DNA of 27,234 nucleotides from an uncultured Collinsella sp. (GTDB taxonomy: Bacteria > Actinomycetota > Coriobacteriia > Coriobacteriales > Coriobacteriaceae): NCBI GenBank assembly GCA_902464495.1, contig CABQJK010000026.1, positions 1 through 27,234 of the forward strand. The letters are read 5' to 3'. Below the pieces are notes generated by a model, which was not told where the DNA came from, did no database searches, and saw only the letters and a program-made list of their open reading frames with translations. How positions within the stretch are numbered: the stretch's first letter is position 1; every line of letters starts with the position of its first letter. Of the stretch, positions 1 through 7,900 are shown in pieces. The position numbers and the translations under genes are program-made.

Positions 1-86
1 TCGAGACCGGCAAGATCACCATGACCGGCACCGGCCAAGAGCTCCTGCACGACGACAACGTCCGCAAGGCCTATCTTGGTGGTTAA
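1..86 (+). CDS. Branched-chain amino acid ABC transporter ATPase, LivF-like (C-terminal end only)
   Basis: Only the last 27 codons are inside the window, read in the frame that stops with TAA at 84-86. The visible tail ends in DDNVRKAYLGG, preceded by GTGQELL. A 'G..eeLl.de.VRkaYLG' ending is typical of LivF and of related ATPases such as LptB and UrtE, where it follows the last strand of the nucleotide-binding domain. A LivF protein would power import of branched-chain amino acids as the second ATPase of a LivFGHMJ complex, on the cytoplasmic face. No Walker motifs are visible because the gene is cut by the window edge, so the choice among LivF, UrtE and LptB rests on the tail alone. A strong intrinsic terminator follows 13 bases after the stop, so this is probably the last gene of its operon. 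Confidence 0.6.
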   Translation, partial: ETGKITMTGTGQELLHDDNVRKAYLGG

Positions 87-99
87 TCCATTCAACAAA

Positions 100-134
100 G
101 GGGCGCTGACTATCCCGGTCAGCGCCCCTTTTTT
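100..134 (+). terminator. Rho-independent terminator after the LivF-like gene
   Basis: An 11-bp perfect stem, GGGGCGCTGAC (100-110) with GTCAGCGCCCC (118-128), closes a 7-base loop and runs into a six-T tract at 129-134. This is a textbook intrinsic terminator placed just after the upstream stop codon. The palindromic repeat starts directly at the end of the T tract. Confidence 0.93.
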
Positions 135-230
135 AAGTTGCGGTGAAATAGGGACTAATTGGGGGTTCCAGACGCCAAAACAGTCCCTATTCCACCGCAA
201 CTTCATTGGGGCGTGCGACGATGACCGTCC
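134..230. repeat. Palindromic repeat, copy 1 (69-bp core at 135-203)
   Basis: The 22-base left arm at 135-156 (AAGTTGCGGTGAAATAGGGACT) and the right arm at 182-203 are reverse complements with one mismatch, separated by 25 bases that contain CCAGACGCCAAAAC. A second copy with the same core length and orientation lies at 2047-2115. Similarity continues for about 27 bases beyond the right arm in both copies, so the repeat unit is larger than the palindrome. No reading frame, transposase or convincing target-site duplication is visible. It resembles a REP- or MITE-type non-autonomous element. A role as a bidirectional transcript end is also possible, because it folds into a strong hairpin. Confidence 0.8.
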
Positions 231-253
231 CAAATTAGCGCCCTTGCACCAAG

Positions 254-293
254 CCAAGGCCCCGTTCTAGAGTGTGCTGGAACGGGGCCTTGG
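254..293 (-). terminator. Hairpin downstream of the zinc-ribbon membrane protein gene, possible terminator
   Basis: A 14-bp perfect stem, CCAAGGCCCCGTTC (254-267) with its complement at 280-293, encloses a 12-base loop. It lies 28 bases past the stop codon of the minus-strand gene. No T tract follows on either strand, so it would be an imperfect intrinsic terminator or an RNA 3'-end protecting hairpin. Position and stem strength support a role in ending the minus-strand transcript. Confidence 0.55.
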
Positions 294-320
294 TGGTTGG
301 GGTCTATTGGGTTTTGTTCG

Positions 321-1916
321 CTAGTCTACCTTTTGTCCGCATGTGGGGCAGAACTGGGCTTCGGGTACGAGCGGGGTCCCGCAGTGACGGCAGAAGCGGG
401 CTGGCTCGGCCGGAGCTGCCGGTGCCGCGGGTGTCGCGGGTGCCGCGGTGTTCTGCTGGGCGCGCTTCTGACGACGACGCTGCTTGCGCTGAGGCTTGGG
501 CATTGTGGCTGTCGCACCGTTCGCGGTCTTCGCGCGCTTCTTGCGGATACAAAGGACAACAATCGCGCCACCGATGATGAGGACGATCGCCACGCCACCG
601 CCAATAACAAACGGCAGGTGAGTCTGGACAAAGTAGAGAACATCCTCAGGCAGCGAATGGGGGATATTCGATTTATAAATGTTTACGTGAAGCGTTGATG
701 AGTCTTCATCGTAATAATCAGTCCAAATCTCGCGATCGCCATTCATGAAAGTAGGGCCGCACCAATGAGAATCAAACTCGCTCTTGGCCCCGGTTTTTGC
801 ATCGACTAGGCATGCCGAAGACTTGTCATCGTCTGAGTACGTCCCAAGCATGATTCCGCCATCATGCGAGATGTCGCCGAGATATCCATCGCCGAAGGGA
901 AAAGCAATTGAGCTGATGATCTTGTCACTTTTCAGGTCATAAATACTAAGATTCGCATCCTCTTCATTGAGATAGTAATCCCCGTCATCCTCTTCAAAAA
1001 TATCGTTCGATCCCTTCTTTGTGTAGAGGGCATAAAACTCCGCCGAAGGGTATGAACAAGGCCAATCGGGTGCGTGGTCGTCATCGTTGAAAACAACGCT
1101 CATATTTTCATCGCGGTCCGCTTTTATTAATGCGGTGTCGCTCTGAAGATAAATATCGTCCGAGTAAGAGCTGGTGACGATGTCGTCGATATCCGAAGAC
1201 CTATCATCTTTTTTCACGTTAACCGTTTTCAATTCCGTTGACCCTGTATCGCAATTGAAAACCCTAAGCGCGACAACGCCGTCTTTGCTATTGTCCTGTA
1301 GGGCATACAGACGGCTCATGTCTTTTGAGTAGCGGTACGAAGAGTCATCTTTATTTGATTGATATGTCTGGATCAGTTTGTCGGATTTTAGATCATAGAC
1401 TTCGACCTTTTTGGGCTCGTATTCATAATCATAATGTTCCACGGCGGCTCTTTTTCCGTCGTAAGAGACGGTTTCTTCGGTGTAGGCATATTTGGTCGAA
1501 ATGATGGGATGGACTGTTTGACTTTGGTTGTCTGGCGAGAATGCGACCAAATTATTGCCGTCTCGCCAGTAGAGTTGATTGTTGGATGTGGGACATCCTG
1601 ACTCAAGGCCTTTATCCGGGATGGCAATTGGGCATGCGCTACCGTCATTAAAATTGATGAGAGATACGCTCTTTAAGTTGTAACCGTCATCCTCATCGTA
1701 ATCGTAATCGTATAAATAGCCGAACTTCGAATCGTCGCCCGTGCTGATATGCGAGACGTCGCTGCTGACCTTAAAGCTATACGACTTCTCAAGCTCAGGC
1801 GTCGGTACGCTGCCGCCGGCTAATGCTGCAGGAGGGGCTGCGAGCGGAGACAGGGCTGCGATCAGGCCGATGGCGACTGCTGCGATCCTTCCGCTCTTTT
1901 GGATGCTCTTAAACAT
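321..1916 (-). CDS. Secreted, membrane-anchored propeller-like protein with cytoplasmic zinc ribbon
   Basis: The 531-residue product has a signal peptide at about 1-33 (positive start, Ala/Leu-rich core, ALA before GG). A long Asp/Tyr-rich region follows at about 40-425, then one membrane helix at about 435-457, a basic stretch (IRKKRAK, and RKQRRRQKR near 477-485), an Ala-Pro linker at about 490-507, and a C-terminal zinc ribbon with C509, C512, C523 and C526 (CRHCG and CPTCG). The extracytoplasmic part repeats YDLKSDK at 175-181 and 326-332, each followed by short beta-type strands, as in beta-propeller or YncE-like folds. This topology places the zinc ribbon inside the cell. The start is set by a GAGGAAAGGA ribosome site just upstream. 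Base composition is visibly lower in GC than the neighbours, and palindromic repeats bracket the gene, which suggests acquisition by transfer. I do not recognise a named family or a function; a cell-surface sensor is one possibility. Confidence 0.72.
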   Translation of the reverse strand: MFKSIQKSGRIAAVAIGLIAALSPLAAPPAALAGGSVPTPELEKSYSFKVSSDVSHISTGDDSKFGYLYDYDYDEDDGYNLKSVSLINFNDGSACPIAIPDKGLESGCPTSNNQLYWRDGNNLVAFSPDNQSQTVHPIISTKYAYTEETVSYDGKRAAVEHYDYEYEPKKVEVYDLKSDKLIQTYQSNKDDSSYRYSKDMSRLYALQDNSKDGVVALRVFNCDTGSTELKTVNVKKDDRSSDIDDIVTSSYSDDIYLQSDTALIKADRDENMSVVFNDDDHAPDWPCSYPSAEFYALYTKKGSNDIFEEDDGDYYLNEEDANLSIYDLKSDKIISSIAFPFGDGYLGDISHDGGIMLGTYSDDDKSSACLVDAKTGAKSEFDSHWCGPTFMNGDREIWTDYYDEDSSTLHVNIYKSNIPHSLPEDVLYFVQTHLPFVIGGGVAIVLIIGGAIVVLCIRKKRAKTANGATATMPKPQRKQRRRQKRAQQNTAAPATPAAPAAPAEPARFCRHCGTPLVPEAQFCPTCGQKVD

Positions 1917-2045
1917 GGCAATCCTTTCCTCTAAATATGAATGTCGATACTGTCATGGTTAATCGGGATTCCGAAATCTTGTTGCGCAACATTCACCATC
2001 GGCAACCTTTTTTCGGCAAGCCGCGCCGTTCCCAAGGAATCATTC

Positions 2046-2141
2046 TAAGTTGCGGTGAAATAGGGACTGAATACGGGCTCCAGAGGCCAAAACAGTCCCT
2101 ATTCCACCGCAACTTCATGGGGATGTGTGACAATGCCCGTC
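2046..2141. repeat. Palindromic repeat, copy 2 (69-bp core at 2047-2115)
   Basis: The left arm at 2047-2068 is identical to that of copy 1, and the right arm at 2094-2115 is likewise identical. The 25-base centre differs at several positions (CCAGAGGCCAAAAC here) but keeps its length. The downstream flank (CATGGGGATGTGTGACAATG) is also related to that of copy 1. Both copies have the same orientation and bracket the minus-strand gene at 321-1916. The unit ends about 30 bases before the cutC start, so it may also shape the 5' leader of cutC. Confidence 0.8.
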
Positions 2142-2173
2142 GGAAAACATCTGCTGTCTTTGGGGGCCTATCT

Positions 2174-2851
2174 ATGCTGTACGAGTTTTGTGCCGAGAAC
2201 TTTGAGCGAGTGCCGGCGGCCATCGAGGCCGGTGCGGGGCGCATCGAGCTGTGCGACAACCTTGCCGTTGGTGGTACTACGCCCTCGGCTGGCGTTATCA
2301 GCGCTGCGGTCGGCTACGCTCACGAGCATGACGCGCGAGTGATGTGCATGATTCGTCCGCGTGGTGGCGACTTTCATTACAACCAGGACGAGCTGCGCAT
2401 GATGGAGATGGACCTGGGCCTTGCTGTGAGTGCCGGCGTTGACGGCCTGGTCTTTGGCTGCTGCAAGCCCTGTGCCGGCGGCTGGGCGCTCGACGAACTC
2501 ACGCTTGGCGCCCTCGTGATGGCTGCGGGCTGCGCGACCGAGGAGTGCAAGCGCGAATCCCTTGGCATCACCTTCCACATGGCATTTGACCAGCTCTCGC
2601 CCGAGGCTCAGCTCGATGCGATTGATACACTTGCCGACTGCGGCGTTACGCGCATCCTCACGCATGGCGGCGCGGCAGGTACGTCGATCGAGGATAATTT
2701 CGATCACCTGGCTCGTTTAATCGAGTATGCGGGCGATCGTATGACCATCCTTCCCGGCGGCGGCATCACTACGGCAAATCGCGACGCGGTCGCGGCGGCG
2801 CTCGGCGTCTCCGAGCTCCATGGCACCAAGATCGTGCCACTGGAGGTATAA
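2174..2851 (+). CDS. cutC: CutC-family protein (TIM-barrel, copper homeostasis family)
   Basis: The 225-residue product matches CutC along its length: RIELCDNLAVGGTTPSAG at 23-40, MIRPRGGDFHYNQDEL at 59-74, ITFHMAFDQ at 132-140, RILTHGGAAG at 160-169 and ILPGGGI at 192-198. These line up with the E. coli CutC signatures (RIELC, GG.TPS.G, MIRPRGGDF, tFHrAFD, RvLTsG). CutC is a cytosolic TIM-barrel protein linked to copper tolerance in E. coli, although a direct copper role has been disputed and its true activity is uncertain. An in-frame extension upstream to 1937 would translate the palindromic repeat and is rejected; the ATG at 2174 gives the normal N-terminus. The ribosome site is weak (GGGGG at 2162-2166). 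The next gene starts 4 bases after the stop, with its ribosome site inside the end of cutC, so the two are probably co-translated. Confidence 0.87.
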   Translation: MLYEFCAENFERVPAAIEAGAGRIELCDNLAVGGTTPSAGVISAAVGYAHEHDARVMCMIRPRGGDFHYNQDELRMMEMDLGLAVSAGVDGLVFGCCKPCAGGWALDELTLGALVMAAGCATEECKRESLGITFHMAFDQLSPEAQLDAIDTLADCGVTRILTHGGAAGTSIEDNFDHLARLIEYAGDRMTILPGGGITTANRDAVAAALGVSELHGTKIVPLEV

Positions 2852-2854
2852 CCC

Positions 2855-3652
2855 GTGGCGCTCGTATTTGACGTTCAGCAGGCGAGCGGCAAGCCCGACG
2901 ATAATCGTCGCCCTGGCACCGCGTGCCCCTTTTGCGACACGGAAGGGCTTGCCAACATCATCGAGCGCGATGGTGACTGCATCTGGCTCGAAAATAAGTT
3001 CAAGACCTTGCGGGCCACCCGTCAGACCGTATTGATCGAGTCGGCCAATCACGACGCCGACCTGGTGACCTATGAACCGGATGAGCTGCATCATGTGATG
3101 CGGTTTGCCCTGGGTTGTTGGCAGCAGATGATCGATTCCCGACAGTACCTCAGTGTGCTCATGTACAAGAACAAAGGCCCGCTTTCGGGCGGCAGCCTCG
3201 TCCATCCACACATGCAGATTGTGGGCTTGGAGCAGGAGGACGGCTATGCGGCGCTGACTTCCGCCAATTTCGAAGGCATCAATGTCTGGCAGCAGGGGAG
3301 AATCTCGGTCAACATATCAACCGAGCCGATCATGGGATTCTTTGAGGTCAATGTCTCGGCTCCACAGGGAATCGCCGCCAGCGACGACGCCCGCGACCAA
3401 GCCGAAGCGGACCTGTTTGCCGATGCGATTCAGGTGGCCCTGCGCTATATCCTGCACGAGCACCACGGCGGCCGCGCGGAGTCGTACAACTTGTTCTTCT
3501 ACCACATGGACGGCCGGACCATTGCCAAGGCGCTGCCACGTTGGGTGGTTTCGCCCTACTTTGTGGGCTATCGTTTGGCCCAGGTCAATGCCGAGACGAC
3601 GCTCGATATCGATGCTGAGCGCCTGCGTGCGCATCTGGAAACGCTCGCGTAG
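2855..3652 (+). CDS. GalT/HIT-superfamily nucleotidyl transferase-like protein (DUF4931-type)
   Basis: The 265-residue cytosolic product starts with GTG at 2855, preceded by GGAGG at 2842-2846 inside the end of cutC. Two features stand out. CPFC at 24-27 resembles half of a zinc site. GGSLVHPHMQIVGLE at 112-126 matches the active-site His-Pro-His of galactose-1-phosphate uridylyltransferases, where the second His (H119 here) is the nucleophile that carries the nucleotide. The C-terminal part (SYNLFFYHMDG, RWVVSPYFVGYRLAQVN) fits the same fold. The length is shorter than classical GalT (about 350 residues) and agrees with DUF4931-like proteins of Gram-positives, whose substrate is unknown to me. 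A nucleotidyl transfer or hydrolase role is inferred. The tight coupling to cutC suggests a shared role, not obviously copper-related. Confidence 0.7.
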   Translation: MALVFDVQQASGKPDDNRRPGTACPFCDTEGLANIIERDGDCIWLENKFKTLRATRQTVLIESANHDADLVTYEPDELHHVMRFALGCWQQMIDSRQYLSVLMYKNKGPLSGGSLVHPHMQIVGLEQEDGYAALTSANFEGINVWQQGRISVNISTEPIMGFFEVNVSAPQGIAASDDARDQAEADLFADAIQVALRYILHEHHGGRAESYNLFFYHMDGRTIAKALPRWVVSPYFVGYRLAQVNAETTLDIDAERLRAHLETLA

Positions 3653-3682
3653 CAAGGCGAGCGTCTGCGAAAAGTGTGCTGC

Positions 3683-4681
3683 CTAGCGTGCCATCGCGTC
3701 GCGGCCGGCCTTGACCTGCTTGCGCTGTTTGGCGCGCTCCTCGCCGGTTAGGCGCTCAAAGAGATTTCCGATAATCGAGGCCAGCACCTGCTGAAACAGC
3801 GTGCCGCACATGACGGGGAACACGACCTCGCCGGGAAAATACTGTGTGGCGATGACGGCGCCCGAAGAGATATTGCGCATGCCGCAGGTAAAGCACATGG
3901 TGGTCGTCTCGCTATACGGCAACTGCAGGGCACGTGCGACCAGGATGCCGATGATAAAGCCACTTATGGCGAACGAAAGGATAAAGAGGGCGACTTCCAA
4001 GCGCTCAACATTCATGTGCAGCACGTACTCGCTCATGGCGGTGGAGTTGGACGCGATGACCCCCATCATCATGAACTTGCAGGCGGGCGAAAGCGCGGGG
4101 GAGAGTTTCTCGTGTCCCCATCCGCGCGTGAGCTCGTTGATCACGATGCCGAGCACGGCGGGGATGGCGATCATAAAGGCCATGTTCTGCATCATGCTCG
4201 GCACGTCGATCGAGACGGTGGCGCCCAGCAGGAGCTTGAGCGTGAGCGGAATCGTCACAGGTGAGATGACCGAGGACGTCAGGATGATGGTGAGCGCGAG
4301 CGGGCCGTTGCCGCCGAACATGCTGATCCACATAAAAGCGGTGACGGCTACGGGCACGCTGTACTCGAGCACGATGCCGCAGACGAGGTTAGGATTGGAA
4401 CCAAAGAACAACGAACCCATGGCATACGCCGCGATGGGGATGAATACCGCCGAGACCAACAGCGCCAAAATCAAATGCAGGGGACGGCGGAATACCTCAG
4501 TTACCTGGTGAAAGGTGTTGCTGAGCGCACTCTGAAACGTCATAAAGGCAAACAAGGTGGGAACGATGGGCTTGAGCACGTCGATCTGCTGGGGAAAGAG
4601 CACGCCGAGCGTCACGCAAATCGGAACGATGACCTGCATGTGCCCCGCGAGAAACTTACCCAGTCCAACCCATTGCTTCAT
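3683..4681 (-). CDS. Bile acid:sodium symporter (BASS/SBF) family transporter
   Basis: The 332-residue product is hydrophobic throughout, with about nine or ten predicted membrane helices, and ends in a basic cytoplasmic tail (GEERAKQRKQVKAGRD). The strongest family mark is CGMRNISSGAVIATQYF at 266-282, which corresponds to the conserved 'cGmrN...ga..A' region of BASS/SBF transporters next to the sodium site. LEYSVPVAVTAFMW at 105-118 and the NSTAM stretch near 212-216 also fit the family pattern. Relatives move bile acids, pantoate, pyruvate or other organic anions with sodium, and the substrate cannot be read from sequence. In a gut bacterium a bile-acid role is tempting but not shown. It is transcribed convergently with the cutC pair, ending 30 bases from it, and divergently from recJ. 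The start at 4681 is preceded by AAGGGGAG on the minus strand at a rather long distance, so the start is less certain than the frame. Confidence 0.82.
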   Translation of the reverse strand: MKQWVGLGKFLAGHMQVIVPICVTLGVLFPQQIDVLKPIVPTLFAFMTFQSALSNTFHQVTEVFRRPLHLILALLVSAVFIPIAAYAMGSLFFGSNPNLVCGIVLEYSVPVAVTAFMWISMFGGNGPLALTIILTSSVISPVTIPLTLKLLLGATVSIDVPSMMQNMAFMIAIPAVLGIVINELTRGWGHEKLSPALSPACKFMMMGVIASNSTAMSEYVLHMNVERLEVALFILSFAISGFIIGILVARALQLPYSETTTMCFTCGMRNISSGAVIATQYFPGEVVFPVMCGTLFQQVLASIIGNLFERLTGEERAKQRKQVKAGRDAMAR

Positions 4682-4843
4682 ATGCTCTTGTGACTCCCCT
4701 TGCTCGTGAATCCGTTTTGAATGGATATGCTAGACGCTCGCATGCGTCCGTGCGTCAGAAACGCTCGATTATTTCGAGGCTATTACCGGCATCGTTTACC
4801 GAAACCGCGGCGTGCTGCGGCGATTGGAGTCCGCGCTGCACGG

Positions 4844-4849
4844 TATAAT
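4844..4849 (+). promoter_or_regulatory. Candidate -10 box upstream of the recJ region
   Basis: A perfect TATAAT at 4844-4849 lies 57 bases before the small reading frame at 4906 and 109 bases before the recJ start. No good -35 hexamer sits 16-18 bases upstream; TTGGAG at 4824-4829 is spaced only 14 bases. The gap 4682-4905 between the divergent transporter and recJ holds no other gene I can support. Confidence 0.5.
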
Positions 4850-4905
4850 AAATCCGTTCAACAGATCTGCCTGCCGAAGCGGGCATACACAGAGGACTCA
4901 TCGCT

Positions 4906-4971
4906 ATGAACCGTGAGAGGTATCGCGGCGACCTGCCCCTATCGGGGGTGGGTGCCTATGTCATCGCTTAA
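4906..4971 (+). CDS. Short leader reading frame overlapping the recJ start
   Basis: A 21-codon frame starting with ATG at 4906 (peptide MNRERYRGDLPLSGVGAYVIA) stops with TAA at 4969-4971. It has its own ribosome site, AGAGGA at 4891-4896, about 9 bases before the ATG. It runs across the likely recJ start at 4958 in another frame, so ribosomes would finish it 11 bases after passing the recJ ATG. Such an overlap could couple recJ translation to the leader. No similarity to a known peptide is recognised, and it may be a chance frame. It lies in the place a naive annotation would use for a longer RecJ N-terminus (GTG at 4913). Confidence 0.35.
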   Translation: MNRERYRGDLPLSGVGAYVIA

Positions 4972-7900
4972 GACGACGCATCGCTGGGCGGTCGCTCAGC
5001 AAAACCCCGAGCTCGAAAAGGAGCTTTCGGCTGGCCTGGGCATACCCGGGCTGGTGGCGCGCATTATGGTTGCGCACGGCATTACATCCATCGAAGAAGG
5101 CCAGCTGTTTTTGACGCCTTCGCTCGATCGCGACTGGGCCGACCCGCTCATTATCCCGGGCATGTCGGTCGTTGCCGACCGCGTCGAGCGTGCCATTCGC
5201 AACCACGAGCACATCGCGGTCTTTGGCGATTTTGACGTTGACGGTATTACGTCGACCTGCCTGTTGACCGAGGCACTGCGCACGTTTGGTGCCGATGTCA
5301 CGCCGTTTATTCCACACCGCTTTGACGAGGGCTACGGTCTTTCGCGCGCGGCGCTCGACCGCGTTAACGAGCTCGCTCGCCCCCAGCTGATCGTGACTGT
5401 CGATAACGGCATTGCTGCCAAGGAAGAGGTTTCCTATCTGGAGAGCCTGGGGATCGATTTGGTGGTCACGGACCATCACGAGCCCTCCGATCAGGTGCCG
5501 CAGGGCGTGCCCCTGACCGACCCCAAGCTCGAGGACGAGGGTCCCTCGCGCGAGCTTGCCGGTGCCGGCGTGGCGCTCAAGCTGGTGCAGGTCCTGGGCG
5601 AGCGTTTGGGCAAGCCGTCGTATTGGCGTTCGCTGATCGAGGTTGCGGCGCTTGGTACCGTGTCCGACATGATGCCGCTGACGCCCGAGAACCGCGCGCT
5701 GGTTGCCGAGGGCATCCAGCAGATGCGCGTGACGGCCCGTCCCGGCTATATCGCGCTGGCCGCGCTCGCCAAGGCCGACCTCTCTAGCATTACGGCCGAT
5801 GGCCTGTCGTTTTCGCTCATTCCCCGCTTAAACGCTGCCGGCCGCATGGCCGATCCCAAGCTGGCGCTCGACCTGTTGCTTGCCCGCGATCCTATCGAGG
5901 CAAGCGCGCTGGCGGCCGAGCTCGAGGAGATCAACCGTCAGCGTCGCGAGATCGAGGCGGAGCTCACACGCGATGCCATGGCAAAGGTCGAGGAGACCTA
6001 TGATGGCGGGCGCGCAATCGTCGTGGGTGGCGAGGGCTGGCACGAGGGCGTCAAGGGTATCGTAGCGAGCCGTCTGACCAACCGTTATCACGTGCCGGCG
6101 CTGCTCTTCTCGATCGAAGACGGTATCGCTCGCGGTTCGGGTCGCTCGGTGGGCAAGGTCAACCTGTTCGACGCCGTAGAACGCTGCTCCGATCTGCTGA
6201 TTCGTCGCGGCGGACATGCGGGCGCGGTGGGCGTGACTATCGAGGCGTCCAAGCTCGACGAGTTCCGTCGTCGTCTTTCCGCCGTGCTGTCCGAACTTCC
6301 CGCCGAGGACTTTGAGGACACCGACGAGGTTGCCGCCACCGTCGACCTCTCTGAGCTGAATATCGAGACCATCGAGCAGATCTCCCGTCTTGAGCCGTTT
6401 GGCCAGGGCAACAAGGTGCCGCTGTTGGCGGCCGAGGGCGTAACAATGTGCGATCGCGCCGTGGTGGGCAAAACCGGCGAGCACATGCGCTTCGTGGCGA
6501 CCGATGGCGCCGCGAGTGTGCCGGCCATTATGTTCCGCGTGCCGCAGATCGATAAGCTCATCAATTGCGATAGCGCCGTCGATTTGGTGTTCGAGGCCGT
6601 TGCCGAGCATTGGCAAGGTCGCGTAAAGCCCAAGCTCATGATCAAAGATGTCTTGGTGCGCGATACCGCGGCGCCCAATATCGACGATCCGGCATGTGAG
6701 CTTCGTCGCGGCGTGGAGCCTGCGGACGCCGGTCTTCGTCTGGAGTCCCGCAAGCGCCAAACGCTCGCCCAGCTTTCTTATACCGAGCTCACGCGCTCGC
6801 TTATCCATAGCTTTATCGGCTCGAACCAGCCGCACCGCGCGCAGGTCGAGGCGCTCGATGCCTTGGCCGATCACCAAAGTGTTCTGGCCGTTATGGGAAC
6901 GGGGCGCGGAAAGTCTCTTATCTTCCATGTGCACGCTGCGCGCGAGGCGGTCCTTCGTGGGCGTGCGAGCATCTTTGTCTATCCGCTGCGTGCGCTCGTT
7001 GCCGACCAGGCCTATCACCTCTCGTCGACGATGGCCGCGCTCGGTATTGGCGTAGGCGTGCTGACCGGCGAGACCGTGGAGGCGGCGCGCGATGACGTGT
7101 TTGCCGGCTTGGCTTCGGGCCGCACCGGCATCGTGCTCACGACGCCCGAGTTCCTGTCCATTCACCGCGACCGCTTTGCGCGTTCGGGGCGCATCGGTTT
7201 CGTTGTTATCGATGAGGCGCACCATGCCGGTCTTGCCAAGGGCGGCGACCGGAGCGCCTATCTCGACATGCCCGAGATTCTTAAAGCCCTGGGCGACCCG
7301 GTCGTTATGGCAGCGACAGCCACCGCGACGACTCCGGTCGTGGCCGAGCTCGCCCGCGTGCTGCCGATTACCCGCACAGTGGTCGACGAGACGGTGCGCG
7401 AGAACCTGCAGCTCGAGGATGATCGCGATCTTGCGAGCCGCGAGAACCGCCTGGTGTCCATTGTGGCGACGGGGGAGAAGACCGTCATCTACGTCAACTC
7501 GCGCGACCAGTCCGTGGCGCTTGCCAAGACACTGCGCAAGCGCGTGCCCGATTGCGCGACCCGTATCGCGTTCTATAACGCCGGGCTTGCGCGCTCCGAT
7601 CGCCGCCGCGTGGAGGAGGCGTTCCGAGACGGAAGCCTCAGCTGCATCGTTTCGACATCGGCCTTTGGCGAGGGCGTGAACCTGCCCGATATCCGCCATG
7701 TCGTGCTTTACCACATGCCGTTTGGCGCCATCGAGTTCAACCAGATGAGCGGACGCGCCGGCCGCGACGGCCAGCCCGCCGTGATCCATCTGCTCTATTC
7801 GTCGCGCGACGCTCGCATCAACGAGCGCCTGCTCGATTGCTATGCGCCCGAGCGCGACGAGCTCGTCACGCTCTATCGCGCGCTGCAGACTATGTGGCGC

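Noticed and set aside
134..2141. CRISPR array from the repeated palindromes
   Set aside because: Only two copies, 1.9 kb apart, without regular spacers or cas genes.
1937..2173. N-terminal extension of CutC
   Set aside because: It would translate the palindromic repeat and has no counterpart in CutC proteins; the ATG at 2174 fits the family start.
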